From Isoperla grammatica (taxonomy: Eukaryota > Arthropoda > Insecta > Plecoptera > Perlodidae), in assembly GCA_945910005.1 (NCBI GenBank), contig OX246747.1, forward strand, positions 14,578,746 to 14,642,745: DNA of 64,000 bases, written 5' to 3'. Each line of letters starts with the position of its first letter. The stretch's first letter is position 1. The notes under the pieces were generated by a model. It worked only from the letters and a program-made list of their open reading frames with translations, was not told where the DNA came from and made no database searches. Positions 11,783 through 22,811 of the stretch are shown here, piece by piece. A program made the translations under genes and the position numbers.

Positions 11783-11898
11783 CACCCAAGACTACCTTAC
11801 GTACGCTTTCGTCACAGGCGAGGCACTCGTAGCCAACTAGCGATCGATCGCTGATTGGCTACGAAAACCTCACCTGTGACAAAAGGTTGTCTTGGGTT
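11783..11898. repeat. hairpin-forming inverted repeat
   Basis: The left arm (cccaagac, tcacaggcgag, cgtagccaa) is the near-complement of the right arm (ttggctacg, ctcacctgtga, gtcttgggt) around a short centre that itself contains gcgatcgatcgc. A foldback MITE is the likeliest explanation; no clear target duplication was found. Confidence 0.65.
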
Positions 11899-12262
11899 GC
11901 GTATACTATGTAGGCCTACTCTGAACTCTGAAGGTGGGCCATACAATCAGCCCGAAACGTCAGATAATTTCCATCCATGGACGCGGCGATACCCAACAGC
12001 CTAGTTTTAATAATGACTCCGGTCACAACGAAACGTTTTAGGCCATGTGTCACATTCCAGACTGCAATCCATTGATTGTCCAGTTGTTGCAAATGTGTAA
12101 TCTAATTTACAAAGCTGATGGTTAATGGAATTGCCTGATATTGTCTTCTATTGAGAATTGAGATAGACACCTAGGTTTTAAAAATTTACATTAAATTACT
12201 ATCTACTCGAATATGAATGTTTCTAGTTTCGCTGATTCTAAAATATGATTTTTGGTTTCAAG

Positions 12263-12366
12263 CACGCGTCAAATGGATGGGATACTCGTTGCCACCTCGC
12301 TGGAGCTTGGGGCTTGCGGGCAAGTACAGCCAATGACCACATCGTTGTTACGCTGTCCTGTACAAG
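12263..12366 (+). other. possible exon, low support
   Basis: The segment is bounded by a T-rich acceptor (TTTTTGGTTTCAAG) and a consensus donor (TACAAG|GTAAGA). Two reading frames are open across it, so the coding frame cannot be set by inspection. Its link to the candidate exon at 11523-11691 fails on phase. Confidence 0.25.
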
Positions 12367-12991
12367 GTAAGACGCATTACAGCAGCTTTATAAGAGTCTG
12401 CTCCTCAACCAAGCTGTGTATAATAAACACACGATTTGCTTTCGCACCTGAATAGAATCTTCGTTTGATGATTAACAGGCTTGTAGCAAATCGGAATGTT
12501 CTCCAATGCAATTTTGGTTTTTTGTAGGTCTAAATTTTGCATAGGCCTACACAGGGTGATAATTTTCAGTGAGCAGGGTTTCGCTACGTTTCGCCAGATG
12601 CGTCGTCATTGTTGACTCGCTGATATGTGAAGCTTGATGTTTGACAAATTCACAGCTTTCACTTTGCTTCATTAAACTCAACGATTGGATTTTGGATCCC
12701 AGTCTCTATTCGACACCTGGATGCAAATGTGTGTTTCGGGCATCGAAGCTATATGCGACCATGTAAACTTTAATTTGCGTTTTGCGTTCTTCAGGGGAGA
12801 CAACGTTCTAGTATGGTAGTTCGTTCCCCCCTAAATGCCGGTTTATTGGCATATGCTTTTGAACCACTTGTTTAGTCGAAAGGAGTTCGTATGTTATCAA
12901 CGTGGGAACCTGGTAGCACATTGCCAGCTAGACAGAAACATCACGAACTCTGTCCAGGGGGGCATTTGTGGTGTTGTGGTTTTCTATCTGT
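12367..12991. other. non-coding stretch, nothing recognised
   Basis: No coding signal or termini were found. Bases 12992-12999 are the left target duplication of the next element. Confidence 0.4.
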
Positions 12992-12999
12992 GGACATAT

Positions 13000-13647
13000 T
13001 AGGGCTGAGTCGTTTAAACGTGTAAACGCCCGCGCGAAAATATACGTGTTCAAATATTCATACGTGTTTAACCGTCATCCTATACTCTGCCGACCAATCC
13101 TCCTCCCCCAAAACCCAAACTCGCAGATTTTTCCGATGGGGCGAGTTCAGAGACCGGGCGACGAGCAACGAGGCATTGCTTAGTGTGTGGGGTCCAAATA
13201 ACTGTAGACAGTTGGACAATTTCATGGTGAGTAATAAATTGCCCCCCGCCCCACGCATAACACCGCGTACACGTAACACGACCAACCCAAACGCGCAAAT
13301 TTTTCCCTGCCCCCTCCCTTGTTTTTGAGCCAAAAGAACAAAGCACGCATTGGTTAATGCACACGAGATGGAATCCCCCCTCAACCCCCTCCCCCACGTC
13401 GAATGCCAAAACCTTGTGATTTCGAACGTGCACTTCGACTTCCGTTGCTTGCTCTTGTTTAGTGTTGTTCTCGCGCCGGGTGTATTGTGTTTTTGTAAGA
13501 AAAGAATGACCTCGATCGTGTGGAAGTATTTTGATAAGAAGGGAACGTTGTTTTGTGGACGTGGACAGGTGTTACGTTTAAACGTTTAAACGCGAAAATT
13601 TAGGGATACTAAACGTTTACAAAATTAAACGCATTCTCCCAGCCCTA
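13000..13647. mobile_element. non-autonomous hAT-type element
   Basis: The ends are TAGGGCTGAGTCGTTTAAAC on the left and, reversed, TAGGGCTGGGAGAATGCGTT on the right. The 8-bp word ggacatat occurs on both sides (12992-12999, 13648-13655) without mismatch. Subterminal gtttaaacg words recur near both ends. The 648-bp element has no transposase; frames inside it are G- and C-run artefacts. Confidence 0.82.
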
Positions 13648-13673
13648 GGACATATGGACATACCCTACAAAAG

Positions 13674-14354
13674 CAGTGGTTCCCAACCTTTTTCGACTCA
13701 AGGCACCCCAAGCCTACACGCGGCACCCCCCCCCCTCCTCACCACCTTTCCACGCCCCCGCTTAAAGTCAACAATTTTCAAAATATATAGGCCTACAAAT
13801 TGTAAAAAAGCATTTAGGCCTACTATATTTAGGGAATTAAATGATTTAATTATTATAAAACCATTTACTTATAGTTTATAGTTGGATAGCCTATAGTTAA
13901 CATGCATTATCAGCTCAGTGGGAAATCTAGTTTTGCCATTTTTTTTTGCAAATGTCTTTGATTTGTGGCTGGATATAGTGGAAAAATATACTCTAATTTG
14001 AGTAATTTCCCCTTCAACTGATAGAAGTTGTTATTTATTATAACATTATAATAATGAATGAATACACGTTCAGATTATTCATGATAGGTTTATTAACTAT
14101 AATCTTAACAGATGCTTACAAAGAAATGTGATACGTACATCACGCTAGGCATAGGCTAGCATAGCAGAAGTAAGTGACAGGATGTCATAATAATAGGTAA
14201 TGCAATGCGCGAAGCGGCACTGCCAACTAAACTAGAACGCGCAAAGGCGGCAATTCAAGAATACATTACAGAAGTGTTTTGCTTTTCTTTGGTTTTTCAA
14301 TCTCCTAACTCACACACATGAAAGTGAAAACTGCACCCCGGTTGGGAACCATTG
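13674..14354. mobile_element. non-autonomous hAT-like element with CAGTGGTTCCCAACC ends
   Basis: The left end is CAGTGGTTCCCAACC and the right end, reversed, is CAATGGTTCCCAACC. This terminus is typical of hAT-superfamily MITEs. The flanks hold ccctacaa and ccctacag, but the left word is offset by three bases, so the duplication is imperfect. The interior is AT-rich and non-coding. Confidence 0.6.
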
Positions 14355-14525
14355 CCCTACAGTGATGCAAAGTGGCAAATATTGCAGTTTTCATTCCAAC
14401 AATGTTATTTGTACGGGTTTTAATTGCATTCAAGTACAGTACAACCTTGATATAACCTCGCTGAAGGGACTATTGATTTTCGACGTTATATCAAGCAAGA
14501 CAGTGTATCAAATTAACTTAGGAAG

Positions 14526-15298
14526 TATGGATGGGCAAACACGTTTAGTAACCTAAACGTTTAACCTTTTTTTAAATTCACGTTTAAACCTTTGCGCCCC
14601 CCCCCCCCCCCCCCCCCCCCCAAAGGAGGCGAGAAGAACGACCAATGCAGTAAATATCACCGAAATGTTCCGAAACTTAGGGGTAGGGTGAAATTAATTA
14701 ATTAAAATTAATTCAATTAGATAAGGCACAAGACTGCCACACAAAAGAATTGACTTATCAGCGGTGAGAACACCCCCCCCCCCCGCGACAAACATCGGCG
14801 CGCTCGACTTCTTCCGGCCACTCGGTCGACCGCGGCCATGCGCACACTGTATCAAGAACGTTTAACTGCGCCAGGCCTCGAATTTTAAATTATTTTTCAC
14901 TCGCCCATCGGGCGAGTGGGGTTTCTAATTTACTAGTCCGAAAATAAAAACACTAGTCCTACCATTTCCTTATCTTCTAATTTGTATCAACATCTCACTT
15001 TATAACTTGCCAAGAACACTGTTTTGAACTAGTTGCTGAAATTATTGGGAAGAATTATTGGCATCAAGGACAATGTCTGAATTTTGTAGCTTGTGGTAAT
15101 GAAGTGTCGCATTTTTTAAGGATTTATGTTTGTTTAACAAAAGTCACCCGTCGGGCGAGTGAATTGAAAACTTTGCTCGCCCGAGTAACAATTTACTCTC
15201 CTCGGGCAACCGGGCGAGCGTTAAATTCGAGCCCTGAACTGCGCATTAAAATTTATAAACGTTGATACTCAATTCCACGTTTAAACGCCTCATCCCTA
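14526..15298. mobile_element. non-autonomous hAT-type element with a nested element
   Basis: It begins tatggatgggca and ends gcctcatcccta. The 8-bp word ttaggaag flanks both sides perfectly (14518-14525, 15299-15306). Inside both ends cgtttaaac recurs, which links it to the 13000-13647 family. It contains a run of 25 C (14597-14621) and a second element at 14872-15236. Confidence 0.75.
14872..15236. mobile_element. hAT-type MITE nested in 14526-15298
   Basis: The ends are CAGGCCTCGAATTTTAA and, reversed, CAGGGCTCGAATTTAA. The 8-bp word aactgcgc flanks both sides perfectly (14864-14871, 15237-15244). Subterminal words gggcgagtg and ctcgcccg repeat inside both ends. It inserted after its host element was already in place. 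Confidence 0.85.
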
Positions 15299-15306
15299 TT
15301 AGGAAG

Positions 15307-15953
15307 GTAACTGATTTATGGGTGTTTGAAGTAAAAATACTCTTTGGGGTACCAGTAACATCAATAATGAAGGGACTGAAATAGTGACTGATTAGATTTG
15401 TTGCAAAGTATGACCTGCAGTATTCTATAGTAACATTAAGATGACAAAAAATGAAATAACACATTATTTGGGGGGGGGGCGTAGATGTTTGTATGGCCCG
15501 CTATCAGGGACGACGCTAGGATTCTTTGAGTGGAGGGGCCAAGGTAGGGTCACTCTTTTTCTAGGGGGGCACATTCAGATATCATCAAAACATGCCGAGT
15601 TAGTTTTAATTTCACCTAGTAATAATAATGATAAGGGATTAATAATTTAATTTGTTGTAATTATGTGCAGATGCAACTTAAACCTTAATGTAGAATAATC
15701 CTGAGTTTTTTGTGCTGCTCTCCAAATCTATAAACTACGCAATCTATGTCCAGAACTTTTGAAATTGTTTTTTCTTCTGTTAGAACAATTTCAATTCAAT
15801 TTCAATTTCAATTTATTAGACATTTACAGGTACATATTATTTCCAGATATTTTATCATTTAATCAAGGCAACCACATAAGTAAAGAATCCTTGTTTGTGG
15901 TTGCCCTGTTACAAGTTTAGTCTTTAATATATTTTAATTGATAAGAAAATAGA
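15307..15953. other. non-coding stretch, nothing recognised
   Basis: No supported coding region. A short aatttc/aatttcaatt repeat lies at 15786-15815. Confidence 0.4.
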
Positions 15954-15961
15954 CAATTTAT

Positions 15962-16405
15962 TAGGGCTGCCCAACGATATCGATAATTCGATACAATATC
16001 GATAATAGATAAATAATTCGATATCGATATAGAATAATTATATCTTACATATCGCGATATCGAACTTGTGCCTAATAAGCTAATTGGTACAAAAAATCAA
16101 TTACGTATCACGTCACGCCAACCACACCTTCGCTGTTTTGTGTGGATATTTTACAATTTGAATAGTACAACAAACAAATTGACACACATAGTAAGACATT
16201 TCAAAGCTAAAATATTACTTTACGTAATATTGTTTAAAGAATGACCTCTAGCTGGCCTGTAAATCCTAAAAACAGACGAGAAAAGTTTTGATGTGGCGAT
16301 ATCGCCGATATCGATACACCACTTGAAAACTTCGATATCGCGACGCGATATCGATATTTCTTCCCGCGATATCGATATGATTTTTTTTATCGTTGGGCAG
16401 CCCTA
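15962..16405. mobile_element. hAT-type MITE built of ATCGATAT words
   Basis: The ends are TAGGGCTGCCCAACGAT and its exact inverted partner ATCGTTGGGCAGCCCTA. The 8-bp word caatttat flanks both sides perfectly (15954-15961, 16406-16413). The subterminal zones are dense in atcgatat and gatatcg palindromes on both sides (about 15975-16065 and 16290-16385). The element is 444 bp and non-coding. Confidence 0.88.
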
Positions 16406-16413
16406 CAATTTAT

Positions 16414-16900
16414 ACATAAAACTAATCCTACTTAAACGACTAGAAGCAATGTTATTTTATTGACAATGTTAGCTCTGACAGCGCTATGGTATAAAAACAT
16501 TGCTATGGATACCAATTTGTGCTGACATAATTTTCATTCATATAATGTTAAAGTAAAATAAAGATACAACTGACAAAAAACTATTATAAATTATAAAATA
16601 AGTCTGTACTTTGAAATTCGTTTAAAAATAAACTCCAAATGTGATCTAAATTCTAAACTAATAAAATCTAATGACTACGAATAACAAACTAAAACGAACA
16701 CTTTTATAAATTTCAAAAGTTACCTTCAACTCATCTGGACGTATTCAATTCAACTCATCTAACAACTCGAGAAAAGAAAAAGAAAAAACTCGAAAGCAGA
16801 ATTGTGTTTGGTAAGAAACGAGAAATAATTGGCACGGGTTTTTAATCGTAAGATGGTTTTTGAGTAAGCGGTTATCCTATTTAACTTTTTTTCGTTACAG
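16414..16900. other. AT-rich stretch, possibly the 3' side of the LINE fragment
   Basis: No coding signal. The neighbouring minus-strand LINE fragment ends upstream, so part of this may be its 3' untranslated region. Confidence 0.35.
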
Positions 16901-18554
16901 CGTTGAGGTTTGAGAGTTAAAATGTTTTCTAATTTATTAACTGATAATGAGCAAATCCATTTATGCGTTCAGTAACTAAAAATAGATGTTGAACAATTTC
17001 GTAATTCTTGTGGGACTTGGTTGTACAATTTTGGCCCTAGGTATGCAACTTGTTTTTGTGCTAGAGTTTTGTTTACTCTAGGAATTATAAGATTATGTTT
17101 GAGATTTCCTCGTGTTTTCGAATGGTGAGATATTTTTTAAAAATCTGTTGAGATTTGTACGTACAAATTTTAGGAGAGTTTTGGCATACAGCTTGTGAAT
17201 GTTAAAAATGTTGCTTTCACTATACACTAGTGTTGTGGGATATAGAAAGTGTTTTTTCATTATTACCTTCAGTATGTGTTTTTGTATTGTGATAAGGGGT
17301 ATAAGATGATTTAGGTAAGTTCCACCCCAAGCTAGTATTCCATATTCAAGTATAGATTGTGTTAAAGAATAGTAGAGCATTTTAAGTGCAGATAGATTAA
17401 GAAAGTTTCTAAGTGTGTAATATTTGTACAGAGTGTTTCTAAGTTTTTTTATAGTTACACACATGGCAGTCCGATTTCATGTGTTGGTCCACAACCACTC
17501 CAAGATACTGAGTTTGGTATACTTTCTCGATTTTTTTGCTGTTACAAGGAACTGTTATAGCGTTACATGTATTTGTATGTACAGTATTTTTAAGTAGAAG
17601 TCATGAACAGGTTGGTCAGTTTCTGTAAGAGAATGCAATGTGGAAGGTTTTATCTTTGTTGAGTGTAAGTAGATTTACATCAAGCCATAGTTTTATTTTC
17701 CTCATTTCATTATCTGCAATTTTGTAAGTAGTTTTCCTGTCGTCGCTAGAAAATATGAGGACAGTGTCATCAGCAAAGGTGACAATTTTACATTTTAACT
17801 TAGAATTACATAAACTATTTATATATACTGTAAATAGTAAGTATTCCTAGAACAGTTCCTTGGGGAATGCCATACTCAATGATTGAGGAGCTACTGAAGG
17901 TATCGTTGATTTTCACAACTTGCTCTCTGTTATTTAAGTAACTTTTTATTAGTTGTAGAGCTACACCTCGGATGCCATATTTTTCCAGTTTTGTTAAAAG
18001 TTTCTTGATTTTTTGAAAGATGTTTGGAAATATTCCTATGGTAAAGCTTAAGTCTATGATGTATTTGAGAGGTTGAACTATGTGACATTTTTTTGCTTTG
18101 ATTATTTTTGTGTTTATAAGGTCGGGCCGACTGGGGCAGAGTCTGTTTTTAGCTCATTGATATTTCTTATTATTTCTTCATCAACTGTTGGACTGAGAAA
18201 TATTGACGCGTTTTGACGATGTACAGGAAAGTCATCTGCGTTTAGACGGTTGGAAGATGATTGCTTTTTTAGTAGTATGTTTTCAGCCCAACCTGCTAGT
18301 CTGCCCAAATCTAGAGCAGACTTGTACAATAGAGGATCTAATCTTAGCAAATGACAAAGCCATAAAAGTGGCGGATTTTTGGAAATTAGTTGTCTAGAAC
18401 GGTGTTCCGGACACGGAAACGAACGAGCTAATTCTTTTCCTATGTTATTAAAGTAGTTTATGAATGTTTCTGCAACTTTTTGGGGATTACTCTCTGTACT
18501 TGCAATAGCATAGGTTTCAATTCTAAAAATAGATATCGATTGTGCATCCGCCAT
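16900..18554 (-). pseudogene. decayed non-LTR retrotransposon, reverse transcriptase part
   Basis: Three pieces on the minus strand belong to one RT-type protein. One near 18114-18554 has the sequence upstream of the RT core (NPQKVAETFINYFNNIGKEL). The core at about 17750-17890 shows a YGIPQGTVLG-like and an FADDTVL motif. The C-terminal thumb region at 17093-17464 includes ILEYGILAWGG. The frame is broken by several stops and shifts, so it cannot make protein. The matching endonuclease lies at 22226-22711 and the linker at 19400-19799. The motifs match the jockey/CR1/L2 group; the clade cannot be settled by eye. Confidence 0.72.
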
Positions 18555-18600
18555 CTTTCTTATATCGATAATGATTTCGAGTCAAACAAACAAACCAAAC

Positions 18601-18708
18601 ATGCCGGCTACCAAGCACTGTTGTTATGGGTTGTGCAACAGTGATTCTAGGTATTATCATAAAGAACACATTACAAATGTTACGTTTTTTACCTTCACCT
18701 CTTTTTAA
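18601..18708 (+). CDS. THAP-like N-terminal fragment
   Basis: An ATG at 18601 opens 35 codons beginning MPATKHCCYGLCNSDSRY, with VTFFTF near the end. The paired cysteines, NSDSRY and FF.F pattern resemble the start of a THAP zinc finger (C2CH). The later tryptophan, cysteine and histidine of the domain are missing, because the frame stops at 18706-18708. It faces the SAP-like gene on the other strand. Read as a truncated exon or a transposon-derived fragment. Confidence 0.45.
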   Translation: MPATKHCCYGLCNSDSRYYHKEHITNVTFFTFTSF

Positions 18709-19031
18709 AGGTTTAGCTGTGTGAGCATCAACATTCTCACTGTTGTCATGAAGCTGGCTAGAGTTTTCGTCAGAGCTTGTCTTGTCATTAGCTTGTGGCA
18801 CAACAAATTCGCTTATGGATTGTACAGATTCAATTAGGTGGTAGTACACATTACCATAATTAAATCTTTCTGGAGGAAAAATCTTCTTGTAAATCTGCTA
18901 GCCTTAGCCACGAAGCTGTTGTTGTATCAGCTCTTTGGTTGCTGGCTGCATCCAATTTGGCGTTGTACCATTTTCCGCCGTCCACAGCTGGGCTTATTGG
19001 AATATTACCAACCTTTAAAGATTGTGTCACT
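18709..19031 (-). pseudogene. SAP-like gene, second exon, with a one-base frameshift
   Basis: A strong acceptor (TTTTTTCAACAG) opens the exon at 19031. It continues the preceding exon in the right phase. The protein first reads as a coherent frame (KWYNAKLDAAS and TTTASWLRLADLQEDF), then shifts at a T5 run (18877-18881). It resumes one base off with YHLIESVQSISEFVV and a polar, acidic tail. One base too many in that run explains the shift, either as true decay or as a consensus error. This family occurs in invertebrate genomes as an uncharacterised, probably transposon-linked protein. The 3' boundary near 18709 is approximate. Confidence 0.5.
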
Positions 19032-19145
19032 CTGTTGAAAAAACAAATTATTTACAACATCATAACTAGCCCAATGGAGGTTAAACTTTTATTAGAATAG
19101 GCCCTAGGCCTACCAATATGCATGCAATCGCCAAGCTGTACTAAC

Positions 19146-19319
19146 CTCAATATAAAATCTGGTCTTAAACCACGTTTGGGTGATTCTCTGCACTCCAACC
19201 ATCTTTTTAATTGTTCATTTGAACTACGGGATACTTCATCGTACAGTAATTTGGCCCCAGGTACCTCATTTTCATCTAAAACTACGATGTAAACATCGGT
19301 ACCGCCATAGTTTCCATCA
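19146..19319 (-). CDS. SAP-like gene, first recognised exon
   Basis: The exon is bounded by a CACCAG acceptor and a TTGAG|GTTAGT donor on the minus strand. It encodes SDGNYGGTDVYIVVLDE and then a stretch with EQLKRWLECRESPKRGLRPDFIL. That second part fits a SAP DNA-binding motif (LKxWL..RG...KG.K..L). The end phase matches the next exon at 19031. The exon sits inside a broken LINE, so it arrived by insertion. Role: probable DNA-binding part of a transposon-associated protein. Confidence 0.55.
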
Positions 19320-19399
19320 CTGGTGTGTTTGTCTGAATGTCAAACAGCGTCGTCTGCTTGTGTGCGCGCAATATTTTGTGTGAGGTCAGGAACCAGCTA

Positions 19400-19799
19400 T
19401 CCCAGACCTATGCTATTGTTTATCATTATTTTGTCTATAATATTAGATTTTGCTTTTTGATTGCTTGTTGCCTCATTGATGATTTTCCACACTGTTTTAA
19501 TATCTTTATTTGCATCTGCTATTTTGTTTTTTGTAGTAATCGTTCTTAGTTGACTGTATTAACCTATTTAAGTGATTCCTGTATTGTTTGTAAGAAGATC
19601 GTAATTCAACATTGTTAGGATTTTTTAGGACTTGCTTACATATTTGATCTCTGTGCTTAATTGACTGTATAAGTCCTAATGTTATCCCTGGTTTTAGTTT
19701 TTTAGTTTTATTATTTGTTTTGATTCGAAGAGCTGAGTTTCGTAAAAGTTTTAATTTTGTCAATAAATGTCTCTGTGGCTTTGTCGATGTTTTGTTCAT
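19400..19799 (-). pseudogene. LINE fragment between endonuclease and RT
   Basis: The minus-strand frame includes KPGITLGLIQSIKHRDQ and SYKQYRNHLNRLIQSTKNDYY, then, in a shifted frame, IKTVWKIINEATSNQ. This is the usual connector of jockey/CR1-like elements between endonuclease and RT (K.WITKGL..SI..R..L, then W..IN). It belongs with 16900-18554 and 22226-22711; the gaps are later insertions. Confidence 0.65.
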
Positions 19800-20030
19800 T
19801 TAGCACTGATTCCCATGTTTAGTTTTTTAGAAAGTCATCAAGTTGCAAGAAATTCAGAATGTGTATTTGTTTATAGCTACCCTTAGTATCGCTAGGCTCA
19901 ATGACTGCATTTCCATTTTCCATTCCAATTATGACTTACTCGTTTGTACAATTGCCGTATGGAACTTATTAACTTGATTTGACTTAAGAAATATGTGTTC
20001 AATGCAAGTATTTGTTTGATTGTTTACTCT

Positions 20031-22120
20031 AGGCCGATCCACAATTGAAATAAGGGTTGAAATAAGAATCCGTGAAATAGTGAAATAACAACGAACTGGT
20101 TCACAACAGACCCGTAGTACCTTATTTCAACATAGGAGAGCGTTTCAATCGAGCACTGTTCGACCGGATCTGACGCCAAAGTCACGGCCTACTCCAAACC
20201 TATAGCAGGCCGTGGCCAAATGTGGCTTTGCACTGCGACTTTTTTCCACTCGCAGCGCCAGCACCGACAAACAACGAGCTGTCAAAGTAATAAAATTGCA
20301 ACATTATGAAGAAAACGAGGTATGGCAATAGTAACTGCTCACCAGTTAAAACTGAAACGTCGTAATTATTATTGGGCTGTTCTCCCTATAATTATTATCC
20401 CGTTTCTAGTGTCAGTCAGCCGGACAAGGTTACTGTACATTGGCCCACCCCTGTGTACTTCTCTATCGGTTCAGTTGGCATGTTTGATTACTCCGCGTTT
20501 ATACATCCCGCCGCATTATTCCTTTCTCTTTGCGATCGTGGAGCACCTCTATATGAGGCGGTGGGGCGTTGGATTGAGAAGGCGCTCCAGGGGGCGTATC
20601 GGGCAGAGAGATTGCTTGACAGAGTCTTGAGCGGGGTGTCCGAGATCGTCGTTGGAGGTGTCGGTCGTGCTGAGCCTGGGTTTAGCTCTCTTTGTCCGTC
20701 TTCTGTGCCACGATAGTTCCGTATAGCGGTAAGCTTCGTATTCCATTATTCTAAATTATTTATTTTGTTAGTAGGGATTTGATCTAGAAGGATGGGAGAT
20801 AACTGTGTGTATCCCTCCTTCAGGAACTTAGTGCAGGAGCCAGGGTCCCAGCGTCAACGTAGGCGCTAGGGCGTGAGCGAGGTCCGGGTACAGGCGTCAT
20901 TCAGCAGGCCGGTGGCACTCCCTTAGTACCTCTTTTGGGGGCGTCTTTCATTGTCGGGGCTACAGCGTTCGAGGCCGTGAAGCGGACCTTGTCGGGCGTG
21001 GCAGCTTGGCGACCTCAAGTCAAGGGGGGGACAGGACGTCAGACCGCAGGGACCAGGGGTGTCACAACACCAATATCCAAACTGGGAAACACTGAACGTT
21101 TCATATTAGTTACAAGATGTGTTACTGTATTAATCATTAGTTCTAAGTAGGCTATATATTATTTTAAGTAGTAATTTAGAAATTTGTAATAAGTTGTTTA
21201 TGGTAGCTCAGGGTCAACCCTGGACCAGTAAAACCCATGTACGATGGCCATCCTTGTGTAGAACTAGGAATAATTTTGAATTAAGGTTATGCGATAACAA
21301 AATGTTTTTCGTTATTTACAAGGGTATATATATATGTGTTCTGAAACCTTGTGTGAGCATTATGTGTGACAGTGAGTGTCCAGAATATTTTTCCATGTAA
21401 ATGTTCTTTGGTGGGTATTGTAATACATGCCTGTGATACTTTATAATAAATGCCTATAGAATACACTATCTAGCGTCTCTGGGTCACTTTCCACCTTGGA
21501 AATTCGTTGTTCGTCCCGACCTAGACGTACTCATTGCTTATTTTCTATTTTCTTCGAACAACGTGGCGCCCAGGCAGACACTCGGAACCGACTTGCGGGT
21601 AAACAACCAGCTGCCCACCACCCCTTCTCCACTGAGCAGCCGTGAGCACCGTCAGCACTGTCCCTACGAGATTGTTGGGGACGTGACAAAACGACTAATG
21701 ATGGGCAACCAAGTTGTAAACGTTTTGTATGTTTCTTGTTTGTTTTGAAGATTTGTTTTCAAAATCAGGATATTTTATTGTTTGACAGCTTGATGTTTGC
21801 CGATCGATTCATTTAATTTGTTTCATTGTTGTAAAACAAGCTTGCAAGAAGCCTACCTAACGTGGACGACGACGACGACAATAACAACAACAACAACGAC
21901 GATAATATCCGGTTCGACTGGAGTAGGCCTTCTCTTCTCGAGCTTTGATTGGTTCGTCATAAGAAGTTGAAATAAGAAATGGAATTGAATAATTTCTTAT
22001 GACTATTTCAATCCACTGTGACAGTTGTGAACCATAGCATTGTTATTGCATGTTCCATTTCGCTTAAACCTTATTGCTATTTCACTATTTCAACTCTTAT
22101 TTCAATTGTGAATCCGCCTT
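20031..22120. mobile_element. 2.1-kb inverted-repeat DNA element inserted in the LINE
   Basis: The left end (aggccgatccacaattgaaa, from 20031) and the right end reversed (aggcggattcacaattgaaa) match over about 33 bp with few mismatches. Both are rich in ttgaaata words. The LINE linker lies to the left and its endonuclease to the right, so this element split the LINE. The target duplication is not clear. Inside are MITE halves similar to 1420-1708 and an LTR-type segment (21060-21560). Confidence 0.6.
21060..21560 (+). repeat. candidate LTR followed by a primer-binding-like site
   Basis: A purine-rich run (gaccagggg) ends at 21059, where TGTCACAAC begins. The segment contains a TA-rich box (about 21327) and ataataaatgcc (about 21444) and ends ...cgaaca. 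Immediately after comes acgTGGCGCC (21561-21570), the start of a tRNA primer site used by many retroviral-type elements. PPT, LTR, PBS in that order would mean one LTR between the 3' and 5' ends of an internal region. No gag or pol is recognisable in the flanks. Confidence 0.4.
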
Positions 22121-22225
22121 CTAGTAGCATTTTCTATGAGCGGTAAAAATCCGTTAGCAAGCATAGTATTTAAATATTGTTGTGTATGTTGTGATTCACT
22201 CTCCCTCTCTTGATTAGTATTAATA

Positions 22226-22811
22226 TTAATATTTATGTCTTCTATCAGTATAACGTGCATGTTTTTTTCTTTGGATATTGTGTATTGTAATTTGTTTATG
22301 AAGGTCTGTATATTGCTTCATGGTGATCTGTACATGGCAAGAATAGAAAATGATTTTTTTGCCAATTACAATTTGAATGTTAATATAGTTAGCTTGAGAT
22401 ATTTCTTCTACCATTGAAATACGCAATTGGTTGTAGATTCCATTTCTAATAAACATTGAAATGCCGTCAAATTGTGTTACCTTGTTACTATAGTTATAGG
22501 TTGTGTAGTTTTTAATTTTAAAATTGGTTTCATTCGTTCTTATAAGCTGTGTTTCTGTGAGGATTATTATATCAAATGTAACTTTACAAGTTTGTAATGT
22601 AATTATGAGTTCATCAAAGTGTTTTCTAATACTACCTATATTAAAATGTATTATCTTTAATCCTGATACATGCTTAAACGTATCATGTAGTTCATCAATG
22701 CTCCCGAGCATGAGAGATGAGTTGACTTCATCCAGATCGTATAAATCCTCGGTTATTATCTTGTTAACGATAGAAAGAATAGACTACAATCATGCAATTC
22801 AAGATCTGTAA
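22226..22811 (-). pseudogene. LINE endonuclease domain, broken
   Basis: The minus-strand frame reads LKIIHFNIGSIRKHFDEL, then DIIILTETQL and DGISMFIRNGI. This is the N-terminal half of an apurinic-type endonuclease with the N..S.R and ETxL motifs. The catalytic DFN and SDH motifs of the second half are absent, lost where the frame ends at 22226 and the 2.1-kb element begins. It is the 5' part of the LINE described at 16900-18554. Confidence 0.7.

Noticed and set aside
13058..13433. Two minus-strand frames of 108 and 117 residues
   Set aside because: They lie inside a hAT-type MITE and share the same G-rich sequence in two frames.
20322..20746. Overlapping 65-114 residue frames on both strands
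   Set aside because: No domain, low-complexity Arg-rich tails, and they lie in the LTR-type insert.
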